Shown piece after piece: positions 7,106-15,277 of a stretch of DNA of 39,862 bases (position 1 is its first letter; each line of letters starts with the position of its first letter). The notes under the pieces were generated by a model, which was given only the letters and a program-made list of their open reading frames with translations, searched no databases and was not told where the DNA came from. The stretch is from assembly GCA_021324185.1 (NCBI GenBank), contig JAJPJN010000124.1, forward strand, positions 1 through 39,862, read 5' to 3'. Position numbers and translations under genes: made by a program. This stretch comes from Terriglobia bacterium (GTDB taxonomy: Bacteria > Acidobacteriota > Terriglobia > Bryobacterales > Bryobacteraceae).

Positions 7106-7402
7106 ATGACACCTGTTTCGCCGATCACTGTACCAGCGATGGTCGAGCTGCCGTCGCTTCCGCAAGCGGGAACCCCAGCAGGCCCCGGATTCCAGCACGC
7201 GTTTCAGACCGCCATAGCCCAGGTGGAGAACACACGGGCGGTGGCAAATGACGCGATTCAAAGATTCGTTTCCGGAGAAGATCAGGAACTGCACTCGACG
7301 ATTTTGGCTACGCAAAATGCGGAACTGCAGTTTGAAATGCTCATGCAGGTTCGAAACAAAGTCGTTTCGGCCTACGAAGAAATTATGAAAATGCAGCTTT
7401 GA
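7106..7402 (+). CDS. fliE: Flagellar hook-basal body protein FliE
   Basis: FliE is the small adaptor between the MS-ring and the FlgB rod. The 98-residue protein has a disordered Pro-rich N-terminus (residues 1-28). The conserved helical part follows, with FQTAIAQVENTRAVANDAI at about residues 33-51, the SGEDQELHSTILATQNAEL segment at 55-73, and VRNKVVSAYEEIMKMQ at the end, as in other FliE proteins. It sits 3 nt after flgC and 15 nt before fliF, the standard gene order. Confidence 0.94.
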   Translation: MTPVSPITVPAMVELPSLPQAGTPAGPGFQHAFQTAIAQVENTRAVANDAIQRFVSGEDQELHSTILATQNAELQFEMLMQVRNKVVSAYEEIMKMQL

Positions 7403-7417
7403 AGCGGCGTTTAACAC

Positions 7418-9061
7418 ATGGATCAAATCAAAAAGCTTGCCGCCCGGCTGACGATCCCGCAGCGCGCCGCCACGATTGCGGCGGTGCTGCTCGTTCCCGC
7501 TATTCTCGCCGGACTTTTACACTGGCGCCATGAACAGGATTTTCGCCCGCTGTTTACGGGCATGTCCCAGGAAGATGCTGCGGCGGTCGTTCAAAAACTG
7601 AAAGAGTCGGGCGCCGAATACCGGCTTGGGGATAACGGGACCTCGGTTCTGGCTCCGCAAGGCCGGGTCGACGAACTTCGGCTTCAGCTTGCCGCCGCCG
7701 GGCTTCCCAAGACCGGCCGCGTCGGTTTCGAGCTGTTCGACAGAACCAATCTCGGCATGACCGATTTCGCCGAGCATGTGAATTACCGGCGCGCTCTCGA
7801 AGGAGAACTGGAGCGAAGCATCCGCTCCATTGCGCAGATCGAGCAGGCGCGCGTGCACATCACATTTGCCAAAGATTCTGTTTTTCTCGAATCGCGTGAA
7901 CCGGCCAAGGCCAGCGTACTTGTCGATGTGCGCCCCGGCGCGGCGCTCGATCCGCAAAATGTCACCGCTATCGCCAATTTCGTAGCGAGCGCTGTCGAAG
8001 GGCTCAGCCCGACCGCGGTTTCCATCGTCGATATGCGTGGCAATTTGTTGAACCGGCCGCGGCAGGGTACGCTCGCAGATGGACAGATGTCCGATGCCGC
8101 GCTCGATTACAAGCACCAGATAGAGCGGGACCTGGCTGCCAAAGTGGAATCGACGCTCGAGCCGCTCCTCGGGCCGGGCAAGTTTCGCGTCGGCGTTTCC
8201 GTCGATTGCGATTTCAGCACGCTGGAGCAAAGCGAAGAGATTTATGATCCGACGCGATCCGTCATGGCGAATTCGCAGGTCTCCGAAGACAGTACAGCCG
8301 GACCGATTCAGACGGCAGGCATTCCCGGAACGCAGGCCAACAGCGCGCGGCCTCCCGCTAAGCCGCCCGTGGCCGCCTCGGGTCTCTCTCGCCGTACCGA
8401 AAACGTGGCTTATGACACGACGCGTACGGTTCGCCATGTGAAAGTGCCGCAAGGCGCCATCAAGCGAATTTCCGCCTCCGTGCTTCTCGATCAAGCCGTG
8501 GAATGGCGCGGATCCGGCAAAGCGCGCAAGCGCGTGCTGGTTCCTATTCCCGCCGATCGCATGAATGCCATTCACGACCTCGTGGCCGGCGCCTTGGGTT
8601 TGGTCAAAGATCGCGACCAGCTCGTGCTCGAGAGTCTGCCGTTCGAGCAGACCGTCGAGGGAGGGGCCGGCGATGAAAATCCGAGTGCTCCGCTGCCTGC
8701 GCCGGCCTGGAAGTCCGGCCCTCGTCTTTACATCGGAGCCGGTATAGGAATCGCCGTCCTGCTGGGCATAGCGGCCGTGCTGCTCCTCAAACGCCGCCGG
8801 ACGCGCGTCGAAATCGATCAGAGCGTACGCGCGCTGGCATCTTCTGAGCAACCGGTTGCAGCCGTGGCGCCGGCCGCGCCCGCTGCGCCGCAAGCGCAAG
8901 AGCAGCCGCCGCTTGCGCTCGATCGCCAGCTTCCACCCGTCAATCAAAAAGTGGAGCTTGTGCGGGACCGTCTGAAAGAGAGTGTTAAGAGCGATCCTGT
9001 CTTTGCCGCCAACATCCTGCGCGGATGGCTTGAAGAAGACGCAGCCAAGGCGCGCCAATAA
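7418..9061 (+). CDS. fliF: Flagellar MS-ring protein FliF
   Basis: FliF builds the inner-membrane MS-ring, the base on which the rotor assembles. The 547-residue product has a first membrane helix at about residues 18-37 and a second at about 437-460. The large periplasmic region between them contains ring-building motifs including DFRPLFTGMSQEDAA, AAAGLPKTGRVGFELFD, MTDFAEHVNYRRALEGELER and ARVHITFAKDS, followed by KASVLVDVRPG. The C-terminal cytoplasmic tail (about 460-547) has an Ala/Pro-rich linker. It ends with the FliG-binding motif SDPVFAANILRGWLEED. The gene overlaps a long but spurious antisense frame. Confidence 0.97.
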   Translation: MDQIKKLAARLTIPQRAATIAAVLLVPAILAGLLHWRHEQDFRPLFTGMSQEDAAAVVQKLKESGAEYRLGDNGTSVLAPQGRVDELRLQLAAAGLPKTGRVGFELFDRTNLGMTDFAEHVNYRRALEGELERSIRSIAQIEQARVHITFAKDSVFLESREPAKASVLVDVRPGAALDPQNVTAIANFVASAVEGLSPTAVSIVDMRGNLLNRPRQGTLADGQMSDAALDYKHQIERDLAAKVESTLEPLLGPGKFRVGVSVDCDFSTLEQSEEIYDPTRSVMANSQVSEDSTAGPIQTAGIPGTQANSARPPAKPPVAASGLSRRTENVAYDTTRTVRHVKVPQGAIKRISASVLLDQAVEWRGSGKARKRVLVPIPADRMNAIHDLVAGALGLVKDRDQLVLESLPFEQTVEGGAGDENPSAPLPAPAWKSGPRLYIGAGIGIAVLLGIAAVLLLKRRRTRVEIDQSVRALASSEQPVAAVAPAAPAAPQAQEQPPLALDRQLPPVNQKVELVRDRLKESVKSDPVFAANILRGWLEEDAAKARQ

Positions 9062-9069
9062 CACACCAT

Positions 9070-10092
9070 ATGCCCAAAGCCGCTGCTACAGAAATACTGA
9101 CCGGTATCGACAAGGCAGCCATGCTGCTTGTCTCCTTGGGCGAAGAATGTAGCGCCGAGCTGTTAAAGCATCTTTCCGAAGACGAAGTGGATGTGCTGAG
9201 CCGCGCTATTGCGCGCCTGCCGAATGTCGCTTCACATCAGATCGAGGCTGTGCTCAACGAGTTTCATCACATGTCGGTGGCGCAGGAATTCGTGCTCAAG
9301 GGCGGCATCGAGTATGCGCGCAAGATGCTGTCGAAAGCCTTTGGGCCGGACGTAGCCAAACGTCTCGACGATCGCCTCATGAAATTTCGCGGCACCGATG
9401 AGTCCGCGTTCACGGCTTTGCAGGAGGCAGACCCGCAGCAGCTTGCCAGGTTCATTCATAATGAGCATCCACAAACGATCGCGCTCTTGCTCTCGCACGT
9501 GAATCCCTCGCAAGCCGCCTCACTGCTGGCCTCTTTGCCGGCCGAACTACGCAGCGACGTCGCCTACCGCATGGCTACGCTCGACAGAATCTCGCCCGAA
9601 GTGGTGCAGAAAATCGCCTCGGTGATCAGCGAAAAATTGAAGGCTTTGGGCCAGATCAACGCCCAGTCTTATAGCGGCGTGCGCGCCGTGGCCGAGATGT
9701 TCAACCGGCTCGATTCAAACGCCACCAAAGCGATTTTGGATGATATCGAGAGCCGCGACGCGAAGCTATTCGAGGCCATTCGCGGCCTCATGTTTGTCTT
9801 TGAAGATCTGCTCGCCATCGACAAGAACGGGATCAAGGAGATCATGGCCCGTGTCGACCGCAAAGTCTTGACGGTCGCTTTAAAAGGCACCAGCGAACAA
9901 TTGCGGAATCACGTCTTCTCAACCATGTCCCAACGTGGCGCCGAAATGCTTCGCGAGGACATTGAGGCGTTAGGGCCGGTAAAGATTCGTGAGGTGGAAA
10001 CCGCCCAGCAGCAAGTCATCGCCGTCGTGCGCGAGTTGGATGCTGAAGGTGTTCTGAGCCTGACGGGAGGCGGTGACGAATATGTTGAGTAG
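9070..10092 (+). CDS. fliG: Flagellar motor switch protein FliG
   Basis: FliG is the rotor component that contacts MotA and transmits torque. The 340-residue product has three domains. The N-terminal one (about 1-100) binds FliF. The middle domain carries the EHPQ motif at residues 132-135, which contacts FliM. The C-terminal domain contains the charged torque helix region IDKNGIKEIMARVDRKVL and the LKGTSEQLRNHVFSTMS segment. The length is typical. No Shine-Dalgarno is apparent in the 8-nt gap after fliF, so translation is probably coupled. The end overlaps the start of fliH by 11 bp. Confidence 0.97.
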   Translation: MPKAAATEILTGIDKAAMLLVSLGEECSAELLKHLSEDEVDVLSRAIARLPNVASHQIEAVLNEFHHMSVAQEFVLKGGIEYARKMLSKAFGPDVAKRLDDRLMKFRGTDESAFTALQEADPQQLARFIHNEHPQTIALLLSHVNPSQAASLLASLPAELRSDVAYRMATLDRISPEVVQKIASVISEKLKALGQINAQSYSGVRAVAEMFNRLDSNATKAILDDIESRDAKLFEAIRGLMFVFEDLLAIDKNGIKEIMARVDRKVLTVALKGTSEQLRNHVFSTMSQRGAEMLREDIEALGPVKIREVETAQQQVIAVVRELDAEGVLSLTGGGDEYVE

Positions 10093-10735
10093 ACGCGCGC
10101 TGCACCCGCAGGATGCCAAACCGATCGTCTGGCCCCAGGTGGCCCGTTCGTCGGGCCGGGTCGAGCTGGGCGCCCCAGGATCGGCTGCTCAAATCGCCGA
10201 GTTGTCGCGGCAGCTTTCAGAGATGCGCGCGGCGCATCAAACCGAACTGGCGCATCTGCGCGAATCGGCTTTTCAGGATGGATTGCGCCAGGGCCGCGAG
10301 GAAGCGGCAAACGCGATTCGCGACGCTGCCCAGAAGGTGTCCTCCACGCTCGCAGAACTGATGGGTTTCAAGCGCAAACTGCGGCTGGATGCAGAACGCG
10401 AAATCGTGAAACTTTCGCTTGCCATCGCACACCGCATACTGAACCGTGAGCTCGCGACCGATCCCGACGCCATCGAAGGCGTGGTGCACGCCGCGCTCGC
10501 CAAGCTGCAAACTCGCGATGTGTGGCAGATCCGCGTCGCTCCCGCCGCTGCCGCCGTGGCACAAGCTTGCATTGACCGTGCCGGCCTTACTGCCGCCGTG
10601 AAGGTCAACGCCGACCCGGCGCTACAGCCCGGCGACCTGCTTGTCGATACCGCGGCCGGTGAACTGGACGCCTCCGTCAATACACAACTGCAGGAGATCG
10701 AACGCGGTTTTGCTGAAAGGCTGGCGCTGCGATGA
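10082..10735 (+). CDS. fliH: Flagellar export ATPase regulator FliH
   Basis: FliH is the stator-like negative regulator of FliI and links the ATPase to the C-ring. I start it at the ATG at 10082 (217 residues), because GGAGG (10066-10070) is 11 nt upstream of it. A GTG at 10073 would be too close to that site. The N-terminus is variable. The helical, GxxxG-poor centre (residues 40-110) includes REEAANAIRDAAQKVSSTL. The C-terminal part has LDAEREIVKLSLAIAHRIL, the VHAALAKL segment, and LQPGDLLVDTAAGELDASV, as in FliH/YscL proteins. It overlaps fliG by 11 bp and fliI by 4 bp. Confidence 0.9.
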   Translation: MLSRRALHPQDAKPIVWPQVARSSGRVELGAPGSAAQIAELSRQLSEMRAAHQTELAHLRESAFQDGLRQGREEAANAIRDAAQKVSSTLAELMGFKRKLRLDAEREIVKLSLAIAHRILNRELATDPDAIEGVVHAALAKLQTRDVWQIRVAPAAAAVAQACIDRAGLTAAVKVNADPALQPGDLLVDTAAGELDASVNTQLQEIERGFAERLALR

Positions 10736-12057
10736 CCGAGGAGGCCATTGTCGATCTCAGTCCGTATATTGCCGATCTCGCGCACATGGACCTGATCCGT
10801 TCGCGCGGCACCGTCATCGATGTTACTGGTTACTTAATCGAATCGAAAGGCCCGGCCGCACGCATCGGCAGCTTCTGTGAAATTCGAACTGCCGGCCAGC
10901 GGCAGATCCGCACGCAGGTGGCGGGCTTTCGCAATGGGCATGTTTTGTCTATTCCACTCGAGGAAATCGACGGCCTGCAGGCAGGCGATCCCATCTACGC
11001 GCGGCCGCAGGATGCACAAATTACCGTCGGGCCTGAGCTTCTGGGGCGTGTTCTCGATGGCTTCGGACGGCCTATCGATGGCGGCCCTCCGGTGAACGGC
11101 GCGGCAAAACAGAATCTGTTCGCCGACCCTCCCGGCCCGCTCGAACGCGAGCACATCACCGCGCCGCTAATCACGGGCGTGAGAGCGATTGACGGCCTTC
11201 TGCCCTGCGGAATGGGCCAGCGTATCGGAATTTTCGGCGCTAGTGGAGTGGGCAAAAGTACGCTGCTCGGCGCCATGTCGCGGCACAATTCGGCCGACGT
11301 ATCGGTAGTGGCGCTCATCGGCGAACGCAATCGCGAGGTGCGCGCCTTTCTCGAGCGCGAATTGGGTCCCGAGGGCCGAAAGCGCTCCGTTGTGGTTACG
11401 GCTACCTCAGACCGGCCGGCGCCCTTACGGGTGCGCGCCTGTTTCGTCGCTCTCGCCGTTGCCGAATATTTTCAGAGCCAGGGTGCGAATGTCTTGTTGG
11501 TGCTCGATTCCATTACCCGCCTGGCGATGGCGCAGCGCGAAATCGGGCTGGCCGCCGGCGAACCGCCCAGCCAGAAAGGCTATCCGCCGTCCGTATTCAG
11601 CATGTTGCCCAAAATTTTCGAGCGCGCGGGAAATTTCAAACAGGGAAGCATCACCGGGTTTTTCACGGTCTTAGTCGAAGGCGATGACATGAATGAGCCC
11701 ATAGCGGATGCCGTGCGCGGCATACTCGACGGCCATATCGTCCTCTCCCGTGATCTGGGCGCCTCCGGCCACTATCCGGCGATCGATATTCTTACCTCGC
11801 TCTCACGCGTGGCCAACGACATCGCGCCGCCTGAGCAATTGGAAGCCGCCAAAAAGATTCGCGAAGCCCTTGCCGTGTACCGCCACTCGGAAGACCTGAT
11901 TCAACTCGGAGCGTACGTCTCCGGCAGCAATGCGCGCCTGGATTCAAGCATCAGAGCACGCGAAAAAATTATGAACTTTCTCCGGCAGGAGCCGGGCGCG
12001 CGCTCGCGGCTCGATGAAACGCTCAATTCCATGATCGCCATCGCGCAGTCGCTCTAG
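10732..12057 (+). CDS. fliI: Flagellum-specific ATP synthase FliI
   Basis: FliI is the hexameric ATPase of the flagellar type III export apparatus and is related to the F1 beta subunit. The 441-residue product has an N-terminal beta-barrel domain (about 20-95) and the Walker A motif GASGVGKST at residues 169-177. IGERNREVRAFLEREL follows, then Walker B in VLLVLDSITRLAMAQRE. The P-type FliI/YscN signature PPSQKGYPPSVFSMLPKIFE comes after that. A C-terminal helical domain starts near residue 370. All catalytic elements look intact. The start overlaps the fliH stop (ATGA). Confidence 0.97.
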   Translation: MTEEAIVDLSPYIADLAHMDLIRSRGTVIDVTGYLIESKGPAARIGSFCEIRTAGQRQIRTQVAGFRNGHVLSIPLEEIDGLQAGDPIYARPQDAQITVGPELLGRVLDGFGRPIDGGPPVNGAAKQNLFADPPGPLEREHITAPLITGVRAIDGLLPCGMGQRIGIFGASGVGKSTLLGAMSRHNSADVSVVALIGERNREVRAFLERELGPEGRKRSVVVTATSDRPAPLRVRACFVALAVAEYFQSQGANVLLVLDSITRLAMAQREIGLAAGEPPSQKGYPPSVFSMLPKIFERAGNFKQGSITGFFTVLVEGDDMNEPIADAVRGILDGHIVLSRDLGASGHYPAIDILTSLSRVANDIAPPEQLEAAKKIREALAVYRHSEDLIQLGAYVSGSNARLDSSIRAREKIMNFLRQEPGARSRLDETLNSMIAIAQSL

Positions 12058-12062
12058 CCAAC

Positions 12063-12548
12063 ATGAAAAGATTCGAATTCCGCCTCGAGGCCGTGCTGCG
12101 GTTTTATGAAATGCAGCTTGACGTCGAAAAAGCAAAACTGGCCCGCGCCCTGGCAGAAGAACAGGAACTCGTTGCTTCTATCGCGCAACGAACCGAAGAG
12201 ATGCGGCAGCAGAATGAGGCCATCCGCGCGCTTGTGGAACTGCGCAGCGGCGATATCCGCTCGCTGAGTTCCTATAATCTCAGCGCGCAGGCCCAGAACA
12301 TCGCGGCCTGCGAGAAACTGGCCCGCGTGCGGCGCGCCATTGACATGCAGCGGCAGGCGGTGCTTCGCCAGGGGCGCAAAACGAAGCTGCTCGCCAAATT
12401 AAAACAGCGGAAATTTGCCGAATGGCAAAAAATAATGGATCGGAGGCTGGAGACGGAAAGTCAGGAGATCTGGCTCGCCGTCAATGGCCGCAGCCGGTCA
12501 GCACCGAGGCAGGGGAGCGATCCTACACCCTACCTTGCCCCGGAGTAA
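12063..12548 (+). CDS. fliJ: Flagellar export protein FliJ
   Basis: FliJ is the coiled-coil stalk-like protein that inserts into the FliI ring and helps recycle export chaperones. The 161-residue product is almost entirely a long antiparallel coiled coil. It starts with the family pattern FEFRLEAVLRFYEMQLD and continues with KAKLARALAEEQELVASI, and the return helix includes RKFAEWQKIMDRRLE near residues 120-135. A 20-residue disordered, Pro/Ser-rich tail makes it slightly longer than most FliJ proteins. It follows fliI by 5 nt, the usual neighbour. Confidence 0.88.
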   Translation: MKRFEFRLEAVLRFYEMQLDVEKAKLARALAEEQELVASIAQRTEEMRQQNEAIRALVELRSGDIRSLSSYNLSAQAQNIAACEKLARVRRAIDMQRQAVLRQGRKTKLLAKLKQRKFAEWQKIMDRRLETESQEIWLAVNGRSRSAPRQGSDPTPYLAPE

Positions 12549-12619
12549 GAGCAATAAAAAGCGAGCGAACGAACCCGGAGCGGTAAAGTTTCGCCTCAGC
12601 GGTCCGAAAAAGGAATAGA

Positions 12620-13627
12620 GTGGTTGATTCGAAGCAGCAGACGCCTCCCTGGCGCGCGCAAGTTATTGGCCAAAGCCGCGCCATGGCACACATATGCCAT
12701 GTCATCGAATTGATCGCCTCTAAGCGCTGCACAGTTCTCATCTCCGGCGAAACCGGAACCGGCAAGGAAGTAATCGCCAGGGCGATACACCAGGCCAGCC
12801 CGCGCGCTCTGCGTCCCATGGTGGCGGTAAATTGCACTGCGCTGCCGGAAACTCTCATCGAAGCGGAGTTGTTCGGACACGTGAAAGGCGCGTTTACGGG
12901 CGCTCACAGCGCGCGCACAGGCCTTTTTGAGCAAGCCAACAAGGGCACCCTATTTTTGGACGAAATCGGTGATATTCCGCTTTCGTTTCAGGCCAAGCTT
13001 CTGCGCGTTCTCCAGGAACAGGAGGTGCAGCGAGTCGGCAGCTCGGAAACCATCAAGCTCGATGTGCGCGTCATTGCAGCATCCAATGTCAACCTGGAAG
13101 CTGCAGTAGCCGAGCGTAGATTTCGCGACGACCTCTACTACCGGCTTAATGTCGTGCCCATCCATCTGCCGCCTTTACGCGAGCGGCGCGAAGACATTCC
13201 TTTGCTCGTCGAGTATCTGCTCTCGAAAATTCAAGACGGCGAGAATGACCCTCCCAAAACAATCAGCCAGGACGCATTGGAATATCTCACTAATCTCGAT
13301 TGGCCCGGTAATGTCCGCCAGCTCGAACACGCGCTACAAATGGCGGTCGCCCTTAGCGGCAGCCGCGATACTTTGCAGATACGGGATTTTTCCAACGAAC
13401 GGCCGCTTGCCAAACCCCCTGCCGCAGAACGCAGTGCGCCCCTTCTTCATTTCCCGGACGACGGCCTCGATCTCGAAAATGCCGTCAGCCGCTTCGAACT
13501 CTCGTTACTTAACCAGGCGCTGGCCGCTTCCGGAGGTAATAAGGCCCGCGCGGCAAACCTGCTTCGCATCAAGCGAACAACTTTGCTCGCCAAAATGAAG
13601 ACGCTCGGCGAACGCGTCGCCGTATAG
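12620..13627 (+). CDS. Sigma-54-dependent transcriptional activator without receiver domain
   Basis: This bacterial enhancer-binding protein remodels sigma-54 RNA polymerase by ATP hydrolysis. The 335-residue product begins almost directly with the AAA+ domain: Walker A GETGTGKE at residues 43-50, the sigma-54-contacting GAFTGA loop at 90-95, and Walker B in GTLFLDEIGD. The arginine-finger region RRFRDDLYYRLNVVPIHLPPL is split here by convention only. The C-terminus (about 290-335) is a Fis-type helix-turn-helix with GGNKARAANLLRIKRTTLLAK. There is no N-terminal receiver, GAF or PAS domain, so it resembles PspF in layout. The start is a GTG with AAAAGGA 6 nt upstream. As the last gene of the flagellar run it probably controls flagellar sigma-54 promoters, with activity set by abundance or partner proteins. 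Confidence 0.92.
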   Translation: MVDSKQQTPPWRAQVIGQSRAMAHICHVIELIASKRCTVLISGETGTGKEVIARAIHQASPRALRPMVAVNCTALPETLIEAELFGHVKGAFTGAHSARTGLFEQANKGTLFLDEIGDIPLSFQAKLLRVLQEQEVQRVGSSETIKLDVRVIAASNVNLEAAVAERRFRDDLYYRLNVVPIHLPPLRERREDIPLLVEYLLSKIQDGENDPPKTISQDALEYLTNLDWPGNVRQLEHALQMAVALSGSRDTLQIRDFSNERPLAKPPAAERSAPLLHFPDDGLDLENAVSRFELSLLNQALAASGGNKARAANLLRIKRTTLLAKMKTLGERVAV

Positions 13628-13630
13628 CGC

Positions 13631-13653
13631 GGCCGGCCACACCGGCCCGGCTT
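13631..13653. terminator. Short hairpin between convergent genes
   Basis: GGCCGG (13631-13636) pairs with CCGGCC (13642-13647) around a 5-nt loop, followed by CGGCTTT. It lies in the 26-base gap between the activator stop and the convergent amidohydrolase stop. The T-run is weak, so termination is only plausible. Confidence 0.4.
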
Positions 13654-15093
13654 TCATTGCTTGTGATAATCGAGCGGCGGCTTCTGATCCGGCGGGATCA
13701 TCGACTCATATTTCTTGCCCTGAAGCTGTTTGGCAAAATCGGCTTTGGCATCGGCCACCAATTGCGGATTCGCAAATAAGTCGGCTGCCGTCACCGCCAG
13801 TGCCTTTGCCGCAACCACCATTCCCTTTTGCCCTATCGTCGTTCCCGCGCAAGCCGCTGCCTGCCACGTATGCGCGCCGACTCCCGGCACAAATGTCGCT
13901 GCGCTGAAACCGATCGTCGGCACGTTCCAGCTCACATCGCCCACGTCGGTGGAAGCCATCGGCGCGTTGGGATCAAAGGGGTGCAACGGCTGCACCTTTT
14001 CAGTCGAATGCAAATCGCGCCTTAACTCGGGCGGCAAAGACTTCTGCAATTCTTCCGCGAAATGCACTTCTTCAGTCGTGTAGCGGAACCCGCCCACTTC
14101 CTCCAGATTTTTCTGCGCCACTTTGGCCAGCACATCGTTCGGAATGATGTTTGCATCGCTTGAAACGATATGCATCTCGAGCGTGGTCTCAGTCATCATG
14201 GCCGCGCCTTGCGCGATCTTTTCGATGCGCGCCCAAATCTGATCGAGCGTCGCCAGATACGGGCTCCGCGCCATCAGATACAACTCCGCCGTATCCGGCA
14301 CAACGTTCGGCGCCAATCCTCCGTTGCTGATGATGTAGTGTATGCGCGTATTGGATGGGACGTGCTCGCGCAGAAATTCGATGCCATTGCCCATCAGCAT
14401 CACTGCATCCAGGGCGGAACGCCCGCGCTCCGGCGCCGCCGCCGCATGCGCCGCAACGCCGTGAAACTTGAACTTCGCGTCGGTAATAGCCAGCATGCCG
14501 CCGTTGTTTACTCCGTTGCGGTCGCCCGGATGCCAGTGCAGCACTACATCTACATCGCGAAACAATCCCGCGCGCACCATGTACACTTTGCCCGCTCCAC
14601 CCTCTTCTGCCGGAGTGCCGTAATAGCGCAGCGTACCCGTTACGTGATTCGCTTCCATATACTGCTTCAGCGCCACCGCCGCGAGCGCCGCTCCTGAGCC
14701 AAGCAGATTGTGCCCGCATCCATGTCCCGGTCCTCCAACCGTTACCGGGCTTCGGTCCGGCACGGCCGCTTGCGACAATCCGGGCAGCGCGTCAAATTCT
14801 CCCAAAATCGCGATCACCGGCTTGCCCTCGCCGTAGCTGGCGATGAATCCGGTCGGCTCGTCCGCTACGCCCGCTTGGATGCGGAAGCCCGCGTTTTTCA
14901 ACTCGCTCTGGAGCAGCGCCGAACTCTTCTCTTCGTGATACCCCAGCTCCGCGTATCCCCAGATCTCCTTCGAGACCTGGCTGAATTCGGGCGCTCGCTG
15001 ATCGATCCACTGTTCAAGCTGGCGATGTGCCTCGGGTGCCTGGCTGAACGCCGCACCCGAAAGAAGAAAAAATGAGATCCACAGGCGCTTCAT
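13654..15093 (-). CDS. Secreted M20-family amidohydrolase (AbgB-like)
   Basis: This is a zinc peptidase-like amidohydrolase of the M20D group that includes AbgB, the p-aminobenzoyl-glutamate hydrolase subunit. The substrate here is unknown. The 479-residue product has a signal peptide (MKRLWISFFLLSGAAFSQ). Metal-site residues are visible: Cys126 and His128 in GHGCGHN, Glu163-Glu164 in PAEEGGAGK, and histidines in LHWHPGD near 186-188. A lid domain follows, and the C-terminal metal ligand region has ASTDVGDVSW and GAHTWQAAACAGTTIGQKGM. I start it at 15093, because GAGG lies 7 nt upstream and the signal peptide begins there. The frame stays open upstream to 15435, but that part is antisense to the aminotransferase. 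It is likely monocistronic and periplasmic. Confidence 0.9.
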   Translation of the reverse strand: MKRLWISFFLLSGAAFSQAPEAHRQLEQWIDQRAPEFSQVSKEIWGYAELGYHEEKSSALLQSELKNAGFRIQAGVADEPTGFIASYGEGKPVIAILGEFDALPGLSQAAVPDRSPVTVGGPGHGCGHNLLGSGAALAAVALKQYMEANHVTGTLRYYGTPAEEGGAGKVYMVRAGLFRDVDVVLHWHPGDRNGVNNGGMLAITDAKFKFHGVAAHAAAAPERGRSALDAVMLMGNGIEFLREHVPSNTRIHYIISNGGLAPNVVPDTAELYLMARSPYLATLDQIWARIEKIAQGAAMMTETTLEMHIVSSDANIIPNDVLAKVAQKNLEEVGGFRYTTEEVHFAEELQKSLPPELRRDLHSTEKVQPLHPFDPNAPMASTDVGDVSWNVPTIGFSAATFVPGVGAHTWQAAACAGTTIGQKGMVVAAKALAVTAADLFANPQLVADAKADFAKQLQGKKYESMIPPDQKPPLDYHKQ

Positions 15094-15201
15094 GGTTTTC
15101 CTCAGTGTAAAACTCCTGCGCCGCTGTTCAATCAGACGCGCCGCCGCCGCAGCGAACATCACCTGCCTCCTCCCCTTGTTATCCTGAAAATTACAGCGCC
15201 G

Positions 15202-15264
15202 GCGCACAGGGCCGCTAGTGCCCGTTGTGCGCTGAAAGGCCCCCAAACCGCGTTGTTTCGGGCC
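15202..15264 (+). promoter_or_regulatory. Two consecutive hairpins in the leader of the aminotransferase-serA unit
   Basis: The first hairpin pairs GCGCACA-GGGC (15202-15212) with GCCC-gt-TGTGCGC (15220-15232) around a 7-nt loop. The second pairs GGCCC..AAAC (15238-15248) with GTTT.GGGCC (15255-15264) around CGCGTT. They lie 13 to 75 nt upstream of the ATG at 15278. There is no U-run, so a simple terminator is unlikely. A structured leader or paired operator sites are possible. Confidence 0.4.
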
Positions 15265-15277
15265 GCTCCGCCTGCCC

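Noticed and set aside
7517-9064. A 515-residue open frame antisense to fliF
   Set aside because: It mirrors fliF exactly and is explained by high-GC codon use. Its translation shows no recognisable domain, and fliF is unmistakable.
10073-10081. GTG start for FliH
   Set aside because: The GGAGG would be only 2 nt away, whereas it is well spaced for the ATG at 10082.
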